Of a DNA stretch of 64,000 nt, positions 54,036 through 63,223 are shown in pieces. Below the pieces are notes generated by a model. It was given only the letters and a program-made list of their open reading frames with translations. It did no database searches and had not been told where the DNA came from. The DNA comes from Pseudoxanthomonas sp. Its GTDB lineage: Bacteria; Pseudomonadota; Gammaproteobacteria; Xanthomonadales; Xanthomonadaceae. The DNA lies in NCBI RefSeq assembly GCF_035999195.1, contig NZ_DASYGY010000004.1:682001-746000 (forward strand). The letters run 5' to 3'. The position numbers and the translations under genes were made by a program. Positions within the stretch are counted from its first letter, which is position 1; each line of letters opens with the position of its first letter.

Positions 54036-54995
54036 TCAAGCCGTGCCGGGCGACCGGCGTTCAGGCGCCGCCGTGCTGCGCGGCGGTGGCGAATCCGGTT
54101 GCAACAGCTGCGGAGGCAGCTCGCGGAACACCTGCGCGAGTTGCTGCAGGAAATCGCTCATCGCCGAGCTCTTGCGCCAGACCATGGCGATCTGGCGGCT
54201 GGGATGCGAATCGCTGAAGCCGAGCAGGTGGATGTTCTCCGAACGCGCCACCGGCGGCTTGACCGCCAACGTGGGCAAGAGGGTGATGCCGACATCGGCG
54301 GCCACCATCTGCCGCAGCGTTTCCAGGCTGGTGGCGCGGAACTCGGACTTCTCGTTGGCGCCGGACAGCCGGCACACGTCCAGGGCCTGCTCGCGCAAGC
54401 AATGGCCGTCTTCCAGCAGCAGCAACTGCTGCTGCGACAGTTCGGCCAGGCTCAGCGAGTCGCGCTGCGCCAGCGGATGCGACTCCGACACCGCCAGCAC
54501 GAACGGTTCCTCGAACAGGAACTCGGTGTGCAGCTGGTCGTCGGCGATCGGCAGCGCCAGCAGGCCGGCGTCGAGCTTGCCCTCGCGCAGGCGCGACAGC
54601 AGCACGTCGCTCTTCTCCTCGACCAGCAGCAGTTCCAGGTGCGGGAAGCGTGCGCGCAGGCGCGGCACCACGTGCGGCAGCAGGTACGGACCCAGCGTGG
54701 GGAACAGGCCGAGCCGCACCGTGCCGGCTTCCGGATCCTGGCTGCGACGGGCGGCCTCCTTCATCTGGTCGACCTCGGCCACGATGCGGCGCGCGCGATC
54801 GGCGGCGTCGCGCCCGGCGGGCGTCAGCATCACCTTGCGCGGCGCGCGTTCGACCAGCGGCACGCCCAGTTCGTCTTCCAGCTTCTTGATCTGGGTCGAC
54901 AACGTGGGCTGGCTGACGTAGCACGCCGCAGCCGCGCGGCCGAAATGCTTGTGGTCGGCCAGCGCCACCAGGTACTTCAGGTCGCGGAGATTCAT
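54036..54995 (-). CDS. oxyR: hydrogen-peroxide-sensing LysR regulator OxyR
   Basis: 319 residues: a LysR helix-turn-helix (LVALADHKHFGRAAAACYVS, QPTLSTQIKKLE) and an effector domain in which the redox cysteines fall at exactly Cys199 and Cys208 (GHCLREQALDVC), as in E. coli OxyR. The C terminus carries ~15 extra Pro/Ser/Arg-rich residues. It is downstream of ahpF (70 nt) on the same strand, the Xanthomonas arrangement. Confidence 0.96.
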   Translation of the reverse strand: MNLRDLKYLVALADHKHFGRAAAACYVSQPTLSTQIKKLEDELGVPLVERAPRKVMLTPAGRDAADRARRIVAEVDQMKEAARRSQDPEAGTVRLGLFPTLGPYLLPHVVPRLRARFPHLELLLVEEKSDVLLSRLREGKLDAGLLALPIADDQLHTEFLFEEPFVLAVSESHPLAQRDSLSLAELSQQQLLLLEDGHCLREQALDVCRLSGANEKSEFRATSLETLRQMVAADVGITLLPTLAVKPPVARSENIHLLGFSDSHPSRQIAMVWRKSSAMSDFLQQLAQVFRELPPQLLQPDSPPPRSTAAPERRSPGTA

Positions 54996-55065
54996 CGGAC
55001 TCCTCCCTCGGGGAACCGCGTGCGTGCGACGCGGCGCGGACCGGCATGCGGCCCGCGCCGGCGCA

Positions 55066-56652
55066 TCATGCCGCCACCGCGTCCGGCGTTTCCATCGGCG
55101 CCGACGTGCGGATCAGGTGGTCGAAGGCACCCAGTGCGGCCTTGGAGCCCTCGCCCATGGCGATGACGATCTGCTTGTACGGCACCGTGGTGGCGTCGCC
55201 GGCGGCGAACACGCCCGGCACGCTGGTCTGTCCGCGGTCGTCGACGACGATCTCGCCGCGCGGGCTCAGCGTCACCACGCCCTTCAGCCACTCGGTGTTC
55301 GGCAGCAGGCCGATCTGCACGAAGATGCCCTCCAGTTCCACGCGGTGCGTATCGCCCCCCGCGCGGTCACGGTAGACCAGGCCGTTGACCTTGTGGCCAT
55401 CGCCCAGCACCTCCGTGGTCTGCGCGCTGGTGACGATGCGCACGTTCGGCAGGCTGCGCAGCTTGCGCTGCAGCACGTCGTCGGCGCGCAGCTGGCTGTC
55501 GAACTCGATCAGCGTGACCTGCGCCACGATGCCGGCCAGGTCGATCGCCGCTTCCACGCCGGAATTGCCGCCGCCGATCACCGCCACGCGCTTGCCCTTG
55601 AACAGCGGACCGTCGCAATGCGGGCAGTAGGCCACCCCCTTGTTGCGGTACTCGTTCTCGCCGGGCACGTTCATCTGCCGCCAGCGCGCGCCGGTGGAGA
55701 GGACCACCGTCTTCGACTTCAGCGAGGCGCCGTTGGCGAGTTGGACCTCGATCAGGCCATCACTGCCGGCGGGCACCAGCTTCTCCGCGCGCTGCAGGTT
55801 CATCACGTCGACCTGGTAGTCGCGCACGTGCTGTTCCAGAGCGGCGGCGAGCTTCGGGCCTTCGGTATACGGCACGGAAATGAAGTTCTCGATCGCCATG
55901 GTGTCCAGTACCTGGCCGCCGAAGCGTTCGGCCGCCACGCCGGTGCGGATACCCTTGCGCGCGGCGTAAATGGCGGCGGCGGCGCCGGCCGGGCCGCCAC
56001 CGACGACGAGCACGTCGTACGGCGCCCTGGCCTTGATCTTCTCGGCCTCGCGCTTGCCGGCGTTGGTGTCGAGCTTGGCGACGATCTCGTCCACGCCCAT
56101 GCGACCGGCGCCGAACACCTCGCCGTTGAGGAAGATGGTCGGCACCGACATCACTTCGCGCCGCTCGACTTCCTGCTGGAACAGCGCGCCGTCGATGGCG
56201 ACGTGCTGGATCTTCGGGTTCAGCACCGCCATCAGGTTCAGCGCCTGCACCACGTCCGGGCAGTTCTGGCACGACAGCGAGAAATACGTCTCGAAGCGGT
56301 ATTCGCCATCGAGCGAGCGGATCTGTTCGATCACGTCCTGCGCCAGCTTCGACGGATGACCGCCGACCTGCAGCAGCGCCAGCACCAGCGAGGTGAACTC
56401 ATGGCCCATCGGCAGGCCGGCGAAGGTCAGGTGGATGTCGTGGCCGGGCGAGGTCAGCGAGAACGACGGCGTGCGTTCGCCGCCCTGCTGTTCGGTGACA
56501 TGGATGTTCGCGGATGCGTCCTGCAGGTCGCGCAGCAGCGCCTGCAGTTGCGACGAGGCGTCGCTGTCGTCCAGGTGCGCGGTGATGTGGATGGGGCGCA
56601 CGGCCTTTTCGAGGTAGGCCTTCAGCTGCGTCTTCAGATTGGCGTCCAGCAT
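55066..56652 (-). CDS. ahpF: alkyl hydroperoxide reductase flavoprotein subunit AhpF
   Basis: Transfers electrons from NADH to AhpC. 528 residues: N-terminal double thioredoxin domain with LSCQNCPDVVQAL, FAD fold VVGGGPAGAAAAIYAARKG, NAD fold AVIGGGNSGVEAAIDLAG, active disulfide YCPHCDGP, and the C-terminal FAD motif VFAAGDATTVPYKQ. A structured 244-nt spacer separates it from ahpC upstream. Confidence 0.97.
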   Translation of the reverse strand: MLDANLKTQLKAYLEKAVRPIHITAHLDDSDASSQLQALLRDLQDASANIHVTEQQGGERTPSFSLTSPGHDIHLTFAGLPMGHEFTSLVLALLQVGGHPSKLAQDVIEQIRSLDGEYRFETYFSLSCQNCPDVVQALNLMAVLNPKIQHVAIDGALFQQEVERREVMSVPTIFLNGEVFGAGRMGVDEIVAKLDTNAGKREAEKIKARAPYDVLVVGGGPAGAAAAIYAARKGIRTGVAAERFGGQVLDTMAIENFISVPYTEGPKLAAALEQHVRDYQVDVMNLQRAEKLVPAGSDGLIEVQLANGASLKSKTVVLSTGARWRQMNVPGENEYRNKGVAYCPHCDGPLFKGKRVAVIGGGNSGVEAAIDLAGIVAQVTLIEFDSQLRADDVLQRKLRSLPNVRIVTSAQTTEVLGDGHKVNGLVYRDRAGGDTHRVELEGIFVQIGLLPNTEWLKGVVTLSPRGEIVVDDRGQTSVPGVFAAGDATTVPYKQIVIAMGEGSKAALGAFDHLIRTSAPMETPDAVAA

Positions 56653-56707
56653 GGCGAACGTCTCCGTGGAGGGGATGCGGGGTAGAGAACCGGGAGGGGA
56701 GGTCAGG

Positions 56708-56880
56708 CGTTTGCAGGAGCGGCATGCGCCGTGGGGAGGGAGCCGGCTAGGGAGAGAGGAAACCGGCGAACGGCGCATGCCGCTGCTGCAAACGTCCGGG
56801 AGGGAGGCCGACCTCCGGGCCGGTGGCCCGGAGGTGGCGTGATGCGGTGTCGCGATGGCGCATCCACGCGGGGATGCGCC
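56708..56880 (-). promoter_or_regulatory. stack of three hairpins in the ahpC-ahpF spacer
   Basis: In transcript order: GGCGCATCC-ACGCGG-GGATGCGCC as read on the plus strand (9 bp, 56857-56880); ACCTCCGGGCC-GGT-GGCCCGGAGGT (11 bp, 56811-56835); and 24-nt arms 56708-56731 / 56771-56794 pairing at 23 of 24 positions across 39 nt. None has a T-run. They probably protect the ahpC 3' end and reduce read-through into ahpF. Confidence 0.65.
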
Positions 56881-56896
56881 GGTGCTGCGGTGACGC

Positions 56897-57460
56897 TTAG
56901 ATCTTGCCGACCAGGTCCAGCGACGGGGCGATCGTCTGCGCGCCTTCCTTCCACTTGGCCGGGCAGACCTGGCCGGGATTGGCGGCGGTGAACTGCGCGG
57001 CCTTCAGCTTGCGCAGGGTTTCCGACACGTCGCGGGCGATCTCGTTGCTGTGGATCTCGGCGGTCTTGATGACGCCTTCCGGGTTGATGACGAAGGTGCC
57101 GCGCAGGGCCAGGCCTTCTTCTTCGATGTGCACGCCGAAGGCGCGGGTCAGCTGGTGGGTCGGGTCGCCGACCAGCGGGAACTGGGCCTTGCCCACCGCC
57201 GGGGAGGTTTCGTGCCACACCTTGTGCGAGAAGTGCGTGTCGGTGGTGACGATGTAGACCTCGGCGCCGGCCTTCTGGAACTCGGCGTAGTTGGCGGCGG
57301 CGTCTTCCACTTCGGTCGGGCAATTGAAGGTGAAGGCGGCCGGCATGAAGATCAGGACCGACCACTTGCCCTTCAGGGTGCCGTCGGTGACTTCGACGAA
57401 TTCGCCGTTGTGGAACGCGGTGGCCTTGAACGGCTGGACCGGGGTGTTGATCAGGGACAT
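56897..57460 (-). CDS. ahpC: alkyl hydroperoxide reductase peroxiredoxin AhpC
   Basis: A typical 2-Cys peroxiredoxin of 187 residues: peroxidatic Cys47 in FTFNCPTEVED (Asn replacing the common Val before Cys) and resolving Cys near 166 in GQVCPAKW. The GGLG-like loop is absent as such and reads GLALRGTFVINPEG. It is reduced by AhpF. An OxyR-like operator lies 75 nt upstream of the ATG. Confidence 0.97.
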   Translation of the reverse strand: MSLINTPVQPFKATAFHNGEFVEVTDGTLKGKWSVLIFMPAAFTFNCPTEVEDAAANYAEFQKAGAEVYIVTTDTHFSHKVWHETSPAVGKAQFPLVGDPTHQLTRAFGVHIEEEGLALRGTFVINPEGVIKTAEIHSNEIARDVSETLRKLKAAQFTAANPGQVCPAKWKEGAQTIAPSLDLVGKI

Positions 57461-57534
57461 CGGAGATCCTCGTGGATGGAGTGGGTGTGGTGAAGCGATG
57501 GGGCCATGGTAGGCAGCGACTATTGATACCTCAA

Positions 57535-57571
57535 ATCGATTGATGGAATCAGATAGATAGCTTTTGGCTAT
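57535..57571 (-). promoter_or_regulatory. OxyR operator upstream of ahpC
   Basis: On the plus strand: ATcG-7-gaAT-7-ATAG-7-CTAT, that is, four tetranucleotides at exact 7-nt spacing, matching the OxyR consensus ATAG-N7-CTAT-N7-ATAG-N7-CTAT at 3, 2, 4 and 4 of 4 positions. The perfect half is ATAGCTTTTGGCTAT (57557-57571). An AT-rich TATCAAT further toward ahpC may be the -10. The rest of the ahpC-prmC gap (57572-57812) shows no gene. Confidence 0.75.
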
Positions 57572-57827
57572 CGAACAGATCGGATCGCCGTACCGCCATA
57601 GCGGTCGCCGATCCCGATCTTGGGCATTAATCCCGGTTTTTCAATGAGTTGGCTGTTCGGCAGCCCCGCCGATACAGGACGGGCTGGCTTCGTCGGCGGG
57701 CGCGGAAGCCCCTGTCGCCCTGGCCGTGAGGGAACCGCTGCCTCCATACGCGATTGAGCACCATGATGGTGCGGCGCGGCGATGCGGTGGCGTCCGGCCT
57801 CGTGGCGGGCCCGGTACCATGCGCCCC

Positions 57828-58700
57828 ATGTCTGCCGACCTGCCCACCGCCCGCCTCGACCTGGCCCTGCGCGCCGCCGCGACACGCCTGCCCGGCCCCG
57901 ATGCCCGCCACGAGGCCGAACACCTGCTGCTGCAGGTGCTGGGGCGCGACCGGGCGTGGCTGTTCGCCCACGGCGACGATTCCCTGACCGAGCCGCAGGC
58001 GGCGTCGTTCGAGGCGCTGCTGACCCGGCGCGCGGCGGGCGAACCGCTGGCCTACCTGCTGGGCCGGCGCGGGTTCTGGACGCTGGACCTGCAGGTCTCG
58101 CCCGCCACGCTGATCCCGCGCCCGGAGACCGAGCGGCTGGTCGAGCTGGCGCTGGAGCGCCTGCCGGACGACCGCACGCTGCGCGTGGCCGACCTCGGCA
58201 CCGGCAGCGGTGCCATCGCGCTGGCGCTGGCGAGCGAACGGCCGCAGGCGCAGGTGGTCGCCACCGACGTCAGCGAGGACGCGCTGCGGGTCGCCCAGGC
58301 GAACGCGAGCGCGAACCGCATCGCCAACGTGGCGTTCCGCTGCGGAAGCTGGCTGGCGCCGCTGGCCGATGAGCGCTTCGACCTGATCGCCAGCAATCCG
58401 CCGTACATCGCCGACGGCGATCCCCATCTGGGCCGGGGCGACCTGCGTTTCGAGCCGCCGACGGCGCTGTCGTCCGGCGCCGACGGGCTGGACGCCATCC
58501 GCGAGATCGTGGCGACTGCGCCTGCGCACCTGCTGCCGGGCGGCTGGCTGTTGCTCGAGCATGGCTGGGACCAGGGCGCGGCCATCCGTGCGCTGTTGCT
58601 TGCGGCGGGCTTCGTCGAGGTCGCCACGTGGACGGACCTCGAGCAGCGCGACCGCGTCACCCTGGGGCGCGTAACGGAAGCGCAGGACCGCAGCAGCTAG
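57828..58700 (+). CDS. prmC: release factor glutamine methyltransferase PrmC (HemK)
   Basis: Methylates the GGQ glutamine of RF1 and RF2. 290 residues: an N-terminal helical domain, LGRRGFWTLDLQVSPATLIP followed by RPETE, SAM motif VADLGTGSGAIALALA, and the catalytic NPPY in LIASNPPYIA. The ATG at 57828 is preferred; an in-frame ATG at 57819 would add MRP. A TACCAT hexamer ends 7 nt upstream, suggesting a leaderless transcript. Confidence 0.95.
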   Translation: MSADLPTARLDLALRAAATRLPGPDARHEAEHLLLQVLGRDRAWLFAHGDDSLTEPQAASFEALLTRRAAGEPLAYLLGRRGFWTLDLQVSPATLIPRPETERLVELALERLPDDRTLRVADLGTGSGAIALALASERPQAQVVATDVSEDALRVAQANASANRIANVAFRCGSWLAPLADERFDLIASNPPYIADGDPHLGRGDLRFEPPTALSSGADGLDAIREIVATAPAHLLPGGWLLLEHGWDQGAAIRALLLAAGFVEVATWTDLEQRDRVTLGRVTEAQDRSS

Positions 58701-58730
58701 ACTGTGGCTTTCCTCCAGGACCCGCCGCCC

Positions 58731-59672
58731 ATGCGCACGCTGTATCCCGACATCGAGCCCTTCGACACCGGCACGCTGAAGGTCGACGACCGCCATACGC
58801 TGTACTACGAGCAGTGCGGCAATCCGCAGGGCAAGCCGGTCGTGCTGCTGCACGGCGGGCCGGGCGCCGGCTGTAGCCCGAAGATGCGGCGCTTCCACGA
58901 TCCCGCCAAGTACCGCATCGTGCTGTTCGACCAGCGCGGTTCCGGCCGATCCACGCCGCATGCGGACCTGGTCGACAACACCACTTGGGACCTGGTCGCC
59001 GACATCGAGAAACTGCGCGAGAAACTCGGCATCGACCGCTGGCAGGTGTTCGGCGGCAGCTGGGGCTCCACGCTGGCGCTGGCCTATGCCGAAGCGCATC
59101 CGCAGCGCGTCACCGAGCTGGTGCTGCGCGGCATCTTCATGCTGCGCCGCTGGGAGCTGGAGTGGTTCTACCAGGAAGGCGCCAGCCGCCTGTTCCCGGA
59201 TGCATGGGAGCACTACGTCACTGCGATTCCGCCGGTCGAACGCCACGACCTGATCTCCGCCTTCCACCGTCGCCTGACGTCCGACGACAAGGCCACGCGC
59301 CTGGCGGCGGCCAAGGCGTGGAGCGTGTGGGAAGGCGCGACCAGCTTCCTGCATGTGGACGCCGATTTCGTCAGCGGCCACGAGGAACCGGAGTTCGCGC
59401 TGGCGTTCGCGCGCATCGAGAACCACTACTTCGTCAACGGCGGCTTCTTCGAGGTCGAGGACCAGCTGCTGCGCGATGCCTCGCGCATCGCCGACATCCC
59501 GGGCGTCATCGTGCACGGCCGCTACGACGTGGTGTGCCCGGTCGCCAACGCGTGGGAACTGCACCAGGCCTGGCCGAAGGCGAAGCTCGAGATCACGCCG
59601 GCGTCCGGCCACTCCGCGTTCGAAGCCGAGAACGTCGATGCGCTGGTACGGGCGACCGACGCCTTCGCCTGA
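58731..59672 (+). CDS. pip: proline iminopeptidase
   Basis: Removes N-terminal proline from peptides. 313 residues from ATG 58731, the same length as the Xanthomonas enzyme, and the alpha/beta-hydrolase triad falls at Ser110 (GGSWGST), Asp266 (GRYDVV) and His294 (SGHSAF), the numbering known for that structure. The oxyanion region is LLHGGPGAGCSP. A GTG at 58704 would add nine residues and is less likely. Confidence 0.95.
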   Translation: MRTLYPDIEPFDTGTLKVDDRHTLYYEQCGNPQGKPVVLLHGGPGAGCSPKMRRFHDPAKYRIVLFDQRGSGRSTPHADLVDNTTWDLVADIEKLREKLGIDRWQVFGGSWGSTLALAYAEAHPQRVTELVLRGIFMLRRWELEWFYQEGASRLFPDAWEHYVTAIPPVERHDLISAFHRRLTSDDKATRLAAAKAWSVWEGATSFLHVDADFVSGHEEPEFALAFARIENHYFVNGGFFEVEDQLLRDASRIADIPGVIVHGRYDVVCPVANAWELHQAWPKAKLEITPASGHSAFEAENVDALVRATDAFA

Positions 59673-59705
59673 CCCGACGCGTCCACGACCACCGAGGGAA
59701 CCACG

Positions 59706-60599
59706 ATGGACGAACAGCGCACACCGGCTTCCGCCTTCGACCAGCGCGTGCTGGATCTGTACGACGACTACGTCCACGGCCGCATCGACCGGCGCGGCTT
59801 TCTCGCCGGCGCGGCCAAATTCGCCGTGGGCGGCACCACGGCCGCGGGTCTGCTGGCGGCGCTGACGCCGCAGTACGCGTTCGCCGCGCAGGTGGCGGCG
59901 GACGATCCGCGCATCACCACGGTCTATCGCACGTTTCCCGCGCCGCAGGGCCACGGCGAGGGTCGCGGGCTGCTGGCGATGCCGCGTGCGGAAGGGCGCC
60001 ATCCCGTCGTGCTGGTCGTGCACGAGAACCGTGGCCTGAACCCGTACATCGAGGATGTGGCGCGCCGCCTCGCGGTCGCCGGCTTCATCGCCTTCGCGCC
60101 CGATGCGCTGTATCCGCTGGGCGGCTATCCGGGCAACGACGATGCCGGCCGCGAGATGCAGGCCACGCTCGACCGCGCCCGCGTCCTCGCGGATCTCGAA
60201 GCCGCAGCGCGCTTCGCCGACGGATTGCCGCGCGGCAACGGGAAGCTGGGCGTGATCGGCTTCTGCTTCGGCGGTCTGGTGACCAACCTGCTCGCCTCGC
60301 GGCTGCCGGAACTGGTCGCTGCGGGCGTGCCTTACTACGGCGGCCAACCCTCAGCGGAAGAGGCGGCGCGCATCAAGGCGCCGCTGCTGCTGCAGTTCGC
60401 CGAGCTGGATACGCGCGTCAACGCCGGCTGGCCGGCCTACGAACAGCAACTGAAGGCGGCGGGTGTGGCGTATACCGCGCACGTCTACCCGGGCGTGAAC
60501 CATGGCTTCCACAACGACACCACGCCGCGCTACGACCAGGCCGCGGCGGACCTGTCCTGGCAGCGCACGCTGGCCTTCCTGCGCCAGCATCTCGACTGA
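59706..60599 (+). CDS. dienelactone hydrolase family protein (YghX-like) with Tat-type signal
   Basis: 297 residues. RIDRRGFLAGAAKFAVGGTT after ~27 residues looks like a twin-arginine signal, so the enzyme is probably exported. The core has VVHENRGLNPYIEDVARR, nucleophile Cys in GFCFGGLVTN, and late Asp and His (AELDTRVNAG, PGVNHGFHNDT), the carboxymethylenebutenolidase triad. Natural substrate unknown. Confidence 0.87.
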   Translation: MDEQRTPASAFDQRVLDLYDDYVHGRIDRRGFLAGAAKFAVGGTTAAGLLAALTPQYAFAAQVAADDPRITTVYRTFPAPQGHGEGRGLLAMPRAEGRHPVVLVVHENRGLNPYIEDVARRLAVAGFIAFAPDALYPLGGYPGNDDAGREMQATLDRARVLADLEAAARFADGLPRGNGKLGVIGFCFGGLVTNLLASRLPELVAAGVPYYGGQPSAEEAARIKAPLLLQFAELDTRVNAGWPAYEQQLKAAGVAYTAHVYPGVNHGFHNDTTPRYDQAAADLSWQRTLAFLRQHLD

Positions 60600-60705
60600 C
60601 CCACGCCATCCCGCCGTGTCCGGTGGCGCTGCGGCGTGACGAAGAATCCGGGGACGTGCCGCCAGCGCTCCGCAGGCGGCGAAGGAGCCGGACGGGCAGG
60701 GCACG

Positions 60706-61116
60706 ATGACGGAAGCGGCATCACGGGTGGCGGCGAGGATCGGGCTGGAGGACGTCGACATCCAGCGACTGGGCATGGCGGCGATGCGCTTCATCAGTGC
60801 CATCGAGCAGGGCGAGCACGAGATCCTGTGGTCGGCCGCGTCGTCGACGATGCGCAACGCCATGCCGAAGGAATCGTTCCTCGACCAGCTCATGCGGCGC
60901 CACCGCGACCTCGGGCGCGGCACGGCGCGGCGGTGGGCCGCCGTGCGCGTCGATCAGCCCGCGCATCGTACGCGCTGGCAGATCGGGACCTATGCCGTGC
61001 TCGAGTTCTCGGTGAAGTTCGGCGCGATGGGGCTGCCGCATCGCGAGACCGTCACCCTGCGGCGGGAAGAAGAAGGGGTGTGGCGCCTGGCCGGCTATGC
61101 GGTGAAAGTCGACTGA
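60706..61116 (+). CDS. DUF4019-like small protein
   Basis: 136 residues, no signal peptide. The pattern AAMRFISAIEQGEHEILW, KESFLDQLMRRHRDLGRGTA and EFSVKFGA ... ETVTLRREEEGVWRLAGYAV corresponds to the DUF4019 fold (NTF2/cystatin-like), usually found in secreted or lipoprotein form; the lack of a signal here is unusual. Function unknown. Confidence 0.7.
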   Translation: MTEAASRVAARIGLEDVDIQRLGMAAMRFISAIEQGEHEILWSAASSTMRNAMPKESFLDQLMRRHRDLGRGTARRWAAVRVDQPAHRTRWQIGTYAVLEFSVKFGAMGLPHRETVTLRREEEGVWRLAGYAVKVD

Positions 61117-61121
61117 CCGCC

Positions 61122-61688
61122 TCAACCGCGCGGCGTGCCGTCGAGCGCGTGGTCGATCATCCAGAGGCCCGCCCACAGCTTGGCATCCAGTTCATAGCCT
61201 TCCGCCATCTTCTGCGCCAGCCAGGCCGCCGCGCGCGTGCGCGGAACCGCATGCACGGTGATGTCTTCATCGCCATCCCCGCCACCCTCGCCGACCTTGC
61301 GCAGGCCGCTAGCGCGGACGAAGGCGATCTTCTCGCTGCTGCTGCCCGATGACGTGGGGCCGATCATCAGCACCTCGGCCTGGTCGGCGGTCCAGCCGGT
61401 CTCTTCCTCCAGTTCGCGGATCGCGGAGACCTCGATCGATTCGCCCGCATGGATATCGCCCACCAGCCCCGCCGGCATCTCGATGGTGCGCGCCTGCAGC
61501 GGCACGCGGAACTGTTCGACGAACAGCACGTCGTCGTCCGGCGTCACCGCGATGATGATGGCCGCGAGTCCCCCGGCATGCGCGCGCTCCACGTACTCCC
61601 ACGTGCCCCGCACCATCATCCGCTGGTATTTGCCCTGCCAGACCACCTCGGCGGGCACGTTGTGCTTGTCGTCGTCGTGTTCGTCCAT
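61122..61688 (-). CDS. Nudix hydrolase, ADP-ribose pyrophosphatase-like
   Basis: 188 residues with a complete Nudix box, GDIHAGESIEVSAIRELEEE followed by TGW, and a preceding EMPAGLVG strand typical of ADP-ribose pyrophosphatases (NudF type). It is convergent with the DUF4019 gene, with 5 nt between stops. This is the second Nudix enzyme in the window, distinct from NudE. Confidence 0.88.
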   Translation of the reverse strand: MDEHDDDKHNVPAEVVWQGKYQRMMVRGTWEYVERAHAGGLAAIIIAVTPDDDVLFVEQFRVPLQARTIEMPAGLVGDIHAGESIEVSAIRELEEETGWTADQAEVLMIGPTSSGSSSEKIAFVRASGLRKVGEGGGDGDEDITVHAVPRTRAAAWLAQKMAEGYELDAKLWAGLWMIDHALDGTPRG

Positions 61689-61728
61689 GCCGCGATGCTA
61701 GCCGGTGCGGGTGACGTTTTACAGACGA

Positions 61729-62649
61729 TCAGTAGGCAGGATCCTCCAATCCCGCCGCCACCCGCAATCGCCGCCGCGTCATCGGTCCGAAGCGGAGCGC
61801 CTCCGACAATGCGCCCAGCATGTCGCCGTCGGCCTGGCCGCGTTGGTGGCCGATGGCGATGTCGCCCAGCGGTGCATCCAGGGCGATGGTGGTGAGCTGG
61901 CGCCACAGCAGTGCGTGTTCGCGCTGTTCGCGCAGGCGCACCGCCATCGTGGCGGCACCGCGCAGGCGCAGGAAGGCGACTTCGTCCATGCGGCCGAGCA
62001 GGGTATCGAGGTCGCCGAAGTGCGCCAGCAACACCGCGGCCGACTTCGCACCGATGCCGGTCACGCCGGGAATGTTGTCCACCGCATCGCCTGTCAGGGC
62101 CAGGTAGTCGGCGATCTGGCGCGCTTCCACGCCGTGACGGGCCTTCACGCCGGACGCGCCCCAGCGCTGTCCGCGCGCGAAGTCCCACTGCTCGTCATGG
62201 TCCTGCAGCAGCTGCGACAGGTCCTTGTCGGCCGATACGATGACGCCGCGGAATCCCTCCGGTCGCGCGGCATGCAACGCGCTGCCGATCAGGTCGTCGG
62301 CCTCGTATTCCATGTGCGCCAGCACGCTCAGGCCGAGCGCGGCGCACAGCGCCTTGCAGTGGGTGAACTGGCGCCGCAGCGCTTCCGGCGCCGGTTCGCG
62401 GTTCGCCTTATAGGCGGGGTAGAGGCGGTTGCGGAAACAACTGTCCAAGGCCTCGTCGAAGGCGATGGCGATGTTCGCCGGACGTTCCTTCTCCAGCAGC
62501 TCCAGCAGGAAGCGCGCGAAACCATGCACCGCGTTGGTCGGCCAGCCGTCGGCATCCTGGAACTCGTCCGGCATCGAATGCCAGGCGCGGAACACGTACA
62601 GGCTGGCGTCGACCAGGTAGAGCGGGCGCGGGTGGAGCGCTTCAGGCAT
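61729..62649 (-). CDS. 5'-3' exonuclease/flap-endonuclease family protein (ExoIX-like)
   Basis: 306 residues: LYLVDASLYVFRAWHSMP, IAIAFDEALDSCFRNRLYPA, YKANRE, EYEADDLIGSAL, VIVSADKDLSQLL, GDAVDNIPGVTGIGAKSA carry the acidic metal ligands and helix-hairpin-helix of the Pol I N-terminal nuclease family. As a free-standing protein it resembles Xni or the Xanthomonad flap endonucleases. It overlaps the nitroreductase gene by 8 nt. Confidence 0.88.
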   Translation of the reverse strand: MPEALHPRPLYLVDASLYVFRAWHSMPDEFQDADGWPTNAVHGFARFLLELLEKERPANIAIAFDEALDSCFRNRLYPAYKANREPAPEALRRQFTHCKALCAALGLSVLAHMEYEADDLIGSALHAARPEGFRGVIVSADKDLSQLLQDHDEQWDFARGQRWGASGVKARHGVEARQIADYLALTGDAVDNIPGVTGIGAKSAAVLLAHFGDLDTLLGRMDEVAFLRLRGAATMAVRLREQREHALLWRQLTTIALDAPLGDIAIGHQRGQADGDMLGALSEALRFGPMTRRRLRVAAGLEDPAY

Positions 62650-63223
62650 CGGGCGTCCACTCGGTCAGCAGCGCGGCGGGATCCGGCCGCTCGCGCTCCG
62701 GTGCCTGCAGGCGCGGTGTGCCGATGTGGATGAAGCCCACGATCTTCTCGTTCGGTGCGAGCCCTAGCAACCCGGTGACGTGGTCGTCGTACGCCATCCA
62801 GCCGGTCAGCCACTGCGCTCCGAATCCGCACGCCTGTGCCGCCTGCAGCAGGGCGAAGCACACGCTGCCGGCGGTCAGCAGCTGTTCCTGCTCCGGCACC
62901 TTGTGGCCCGGTGTCAGCCGGGCGACCACGGTGATGATGTCCGGTGCGCTGGAAAAGCGGCCGCGATCCTTCTCCACGGCGGCGTCGGAGGCGCCGGGGT
63001 CGAGCGCGCGGGTGCGCTCGGCCAAGCGGTCGCCCAGGACGTGACGTGCGTCGCCATGGACATAGATGAAGCGGAACGGCACCAGCTTGCCGTGATCGGG
63101 CACGCGCACGGCCGATGCCAGCATCCGCCGCAGCGTGACATGATCGGGGCCGGGTTCACCCAGCTGCTTAGATGGGACGGAGCGGCGCGCGTCCAACGCC
63201 TGCAACAGACTTTCGGTGGGCAT
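62642..63223 (-). CDS. nitroreductase family protein, YdjA-like
   Basis: 193 residues: LDARRSVPSKQLGEPGPD, ASAVRVPDHGKLVPFRFIYV, QAAQACGFGAQWLTGW and NEKIVGFIHIGTP match YdjA-type FMN oxidoreductases, the smallest nitroreductases. The physiological substrate is unknown. It is the upstream gene of the pair with the exonuclease; the 141-nt space to the next, divergent gene contains the promoters of both, with TATAA-like bases at 63233-63238. Confidence 0.88.
   Translation of the reverse strand: MPTESLLQALDARRSVPSKQLGEPGPDHVTLRRMLASAVRVPDHGKLVPFRFIYVHGDARHVLGDRLAERTRALDPGASDAAVEKDRGRFSSAPDIITVVARLTPGHKVPEQEQLLTAGSVCFALLQAAQACGFGAQWLTGWMAYDDHVTGLLGLAPNEKIVGFIHIGTPRLQAPERERPDPAALLTEWTPDA

Noticed and set aside
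57627..60347. Minus-strand open frame of 906 codons opposite prmC, pip and the dienelactone hydrolase
   Set aside because: Antisense shadow of three well-supported genes, with repetitive Gln/Arg/His-rich translation and no domain.
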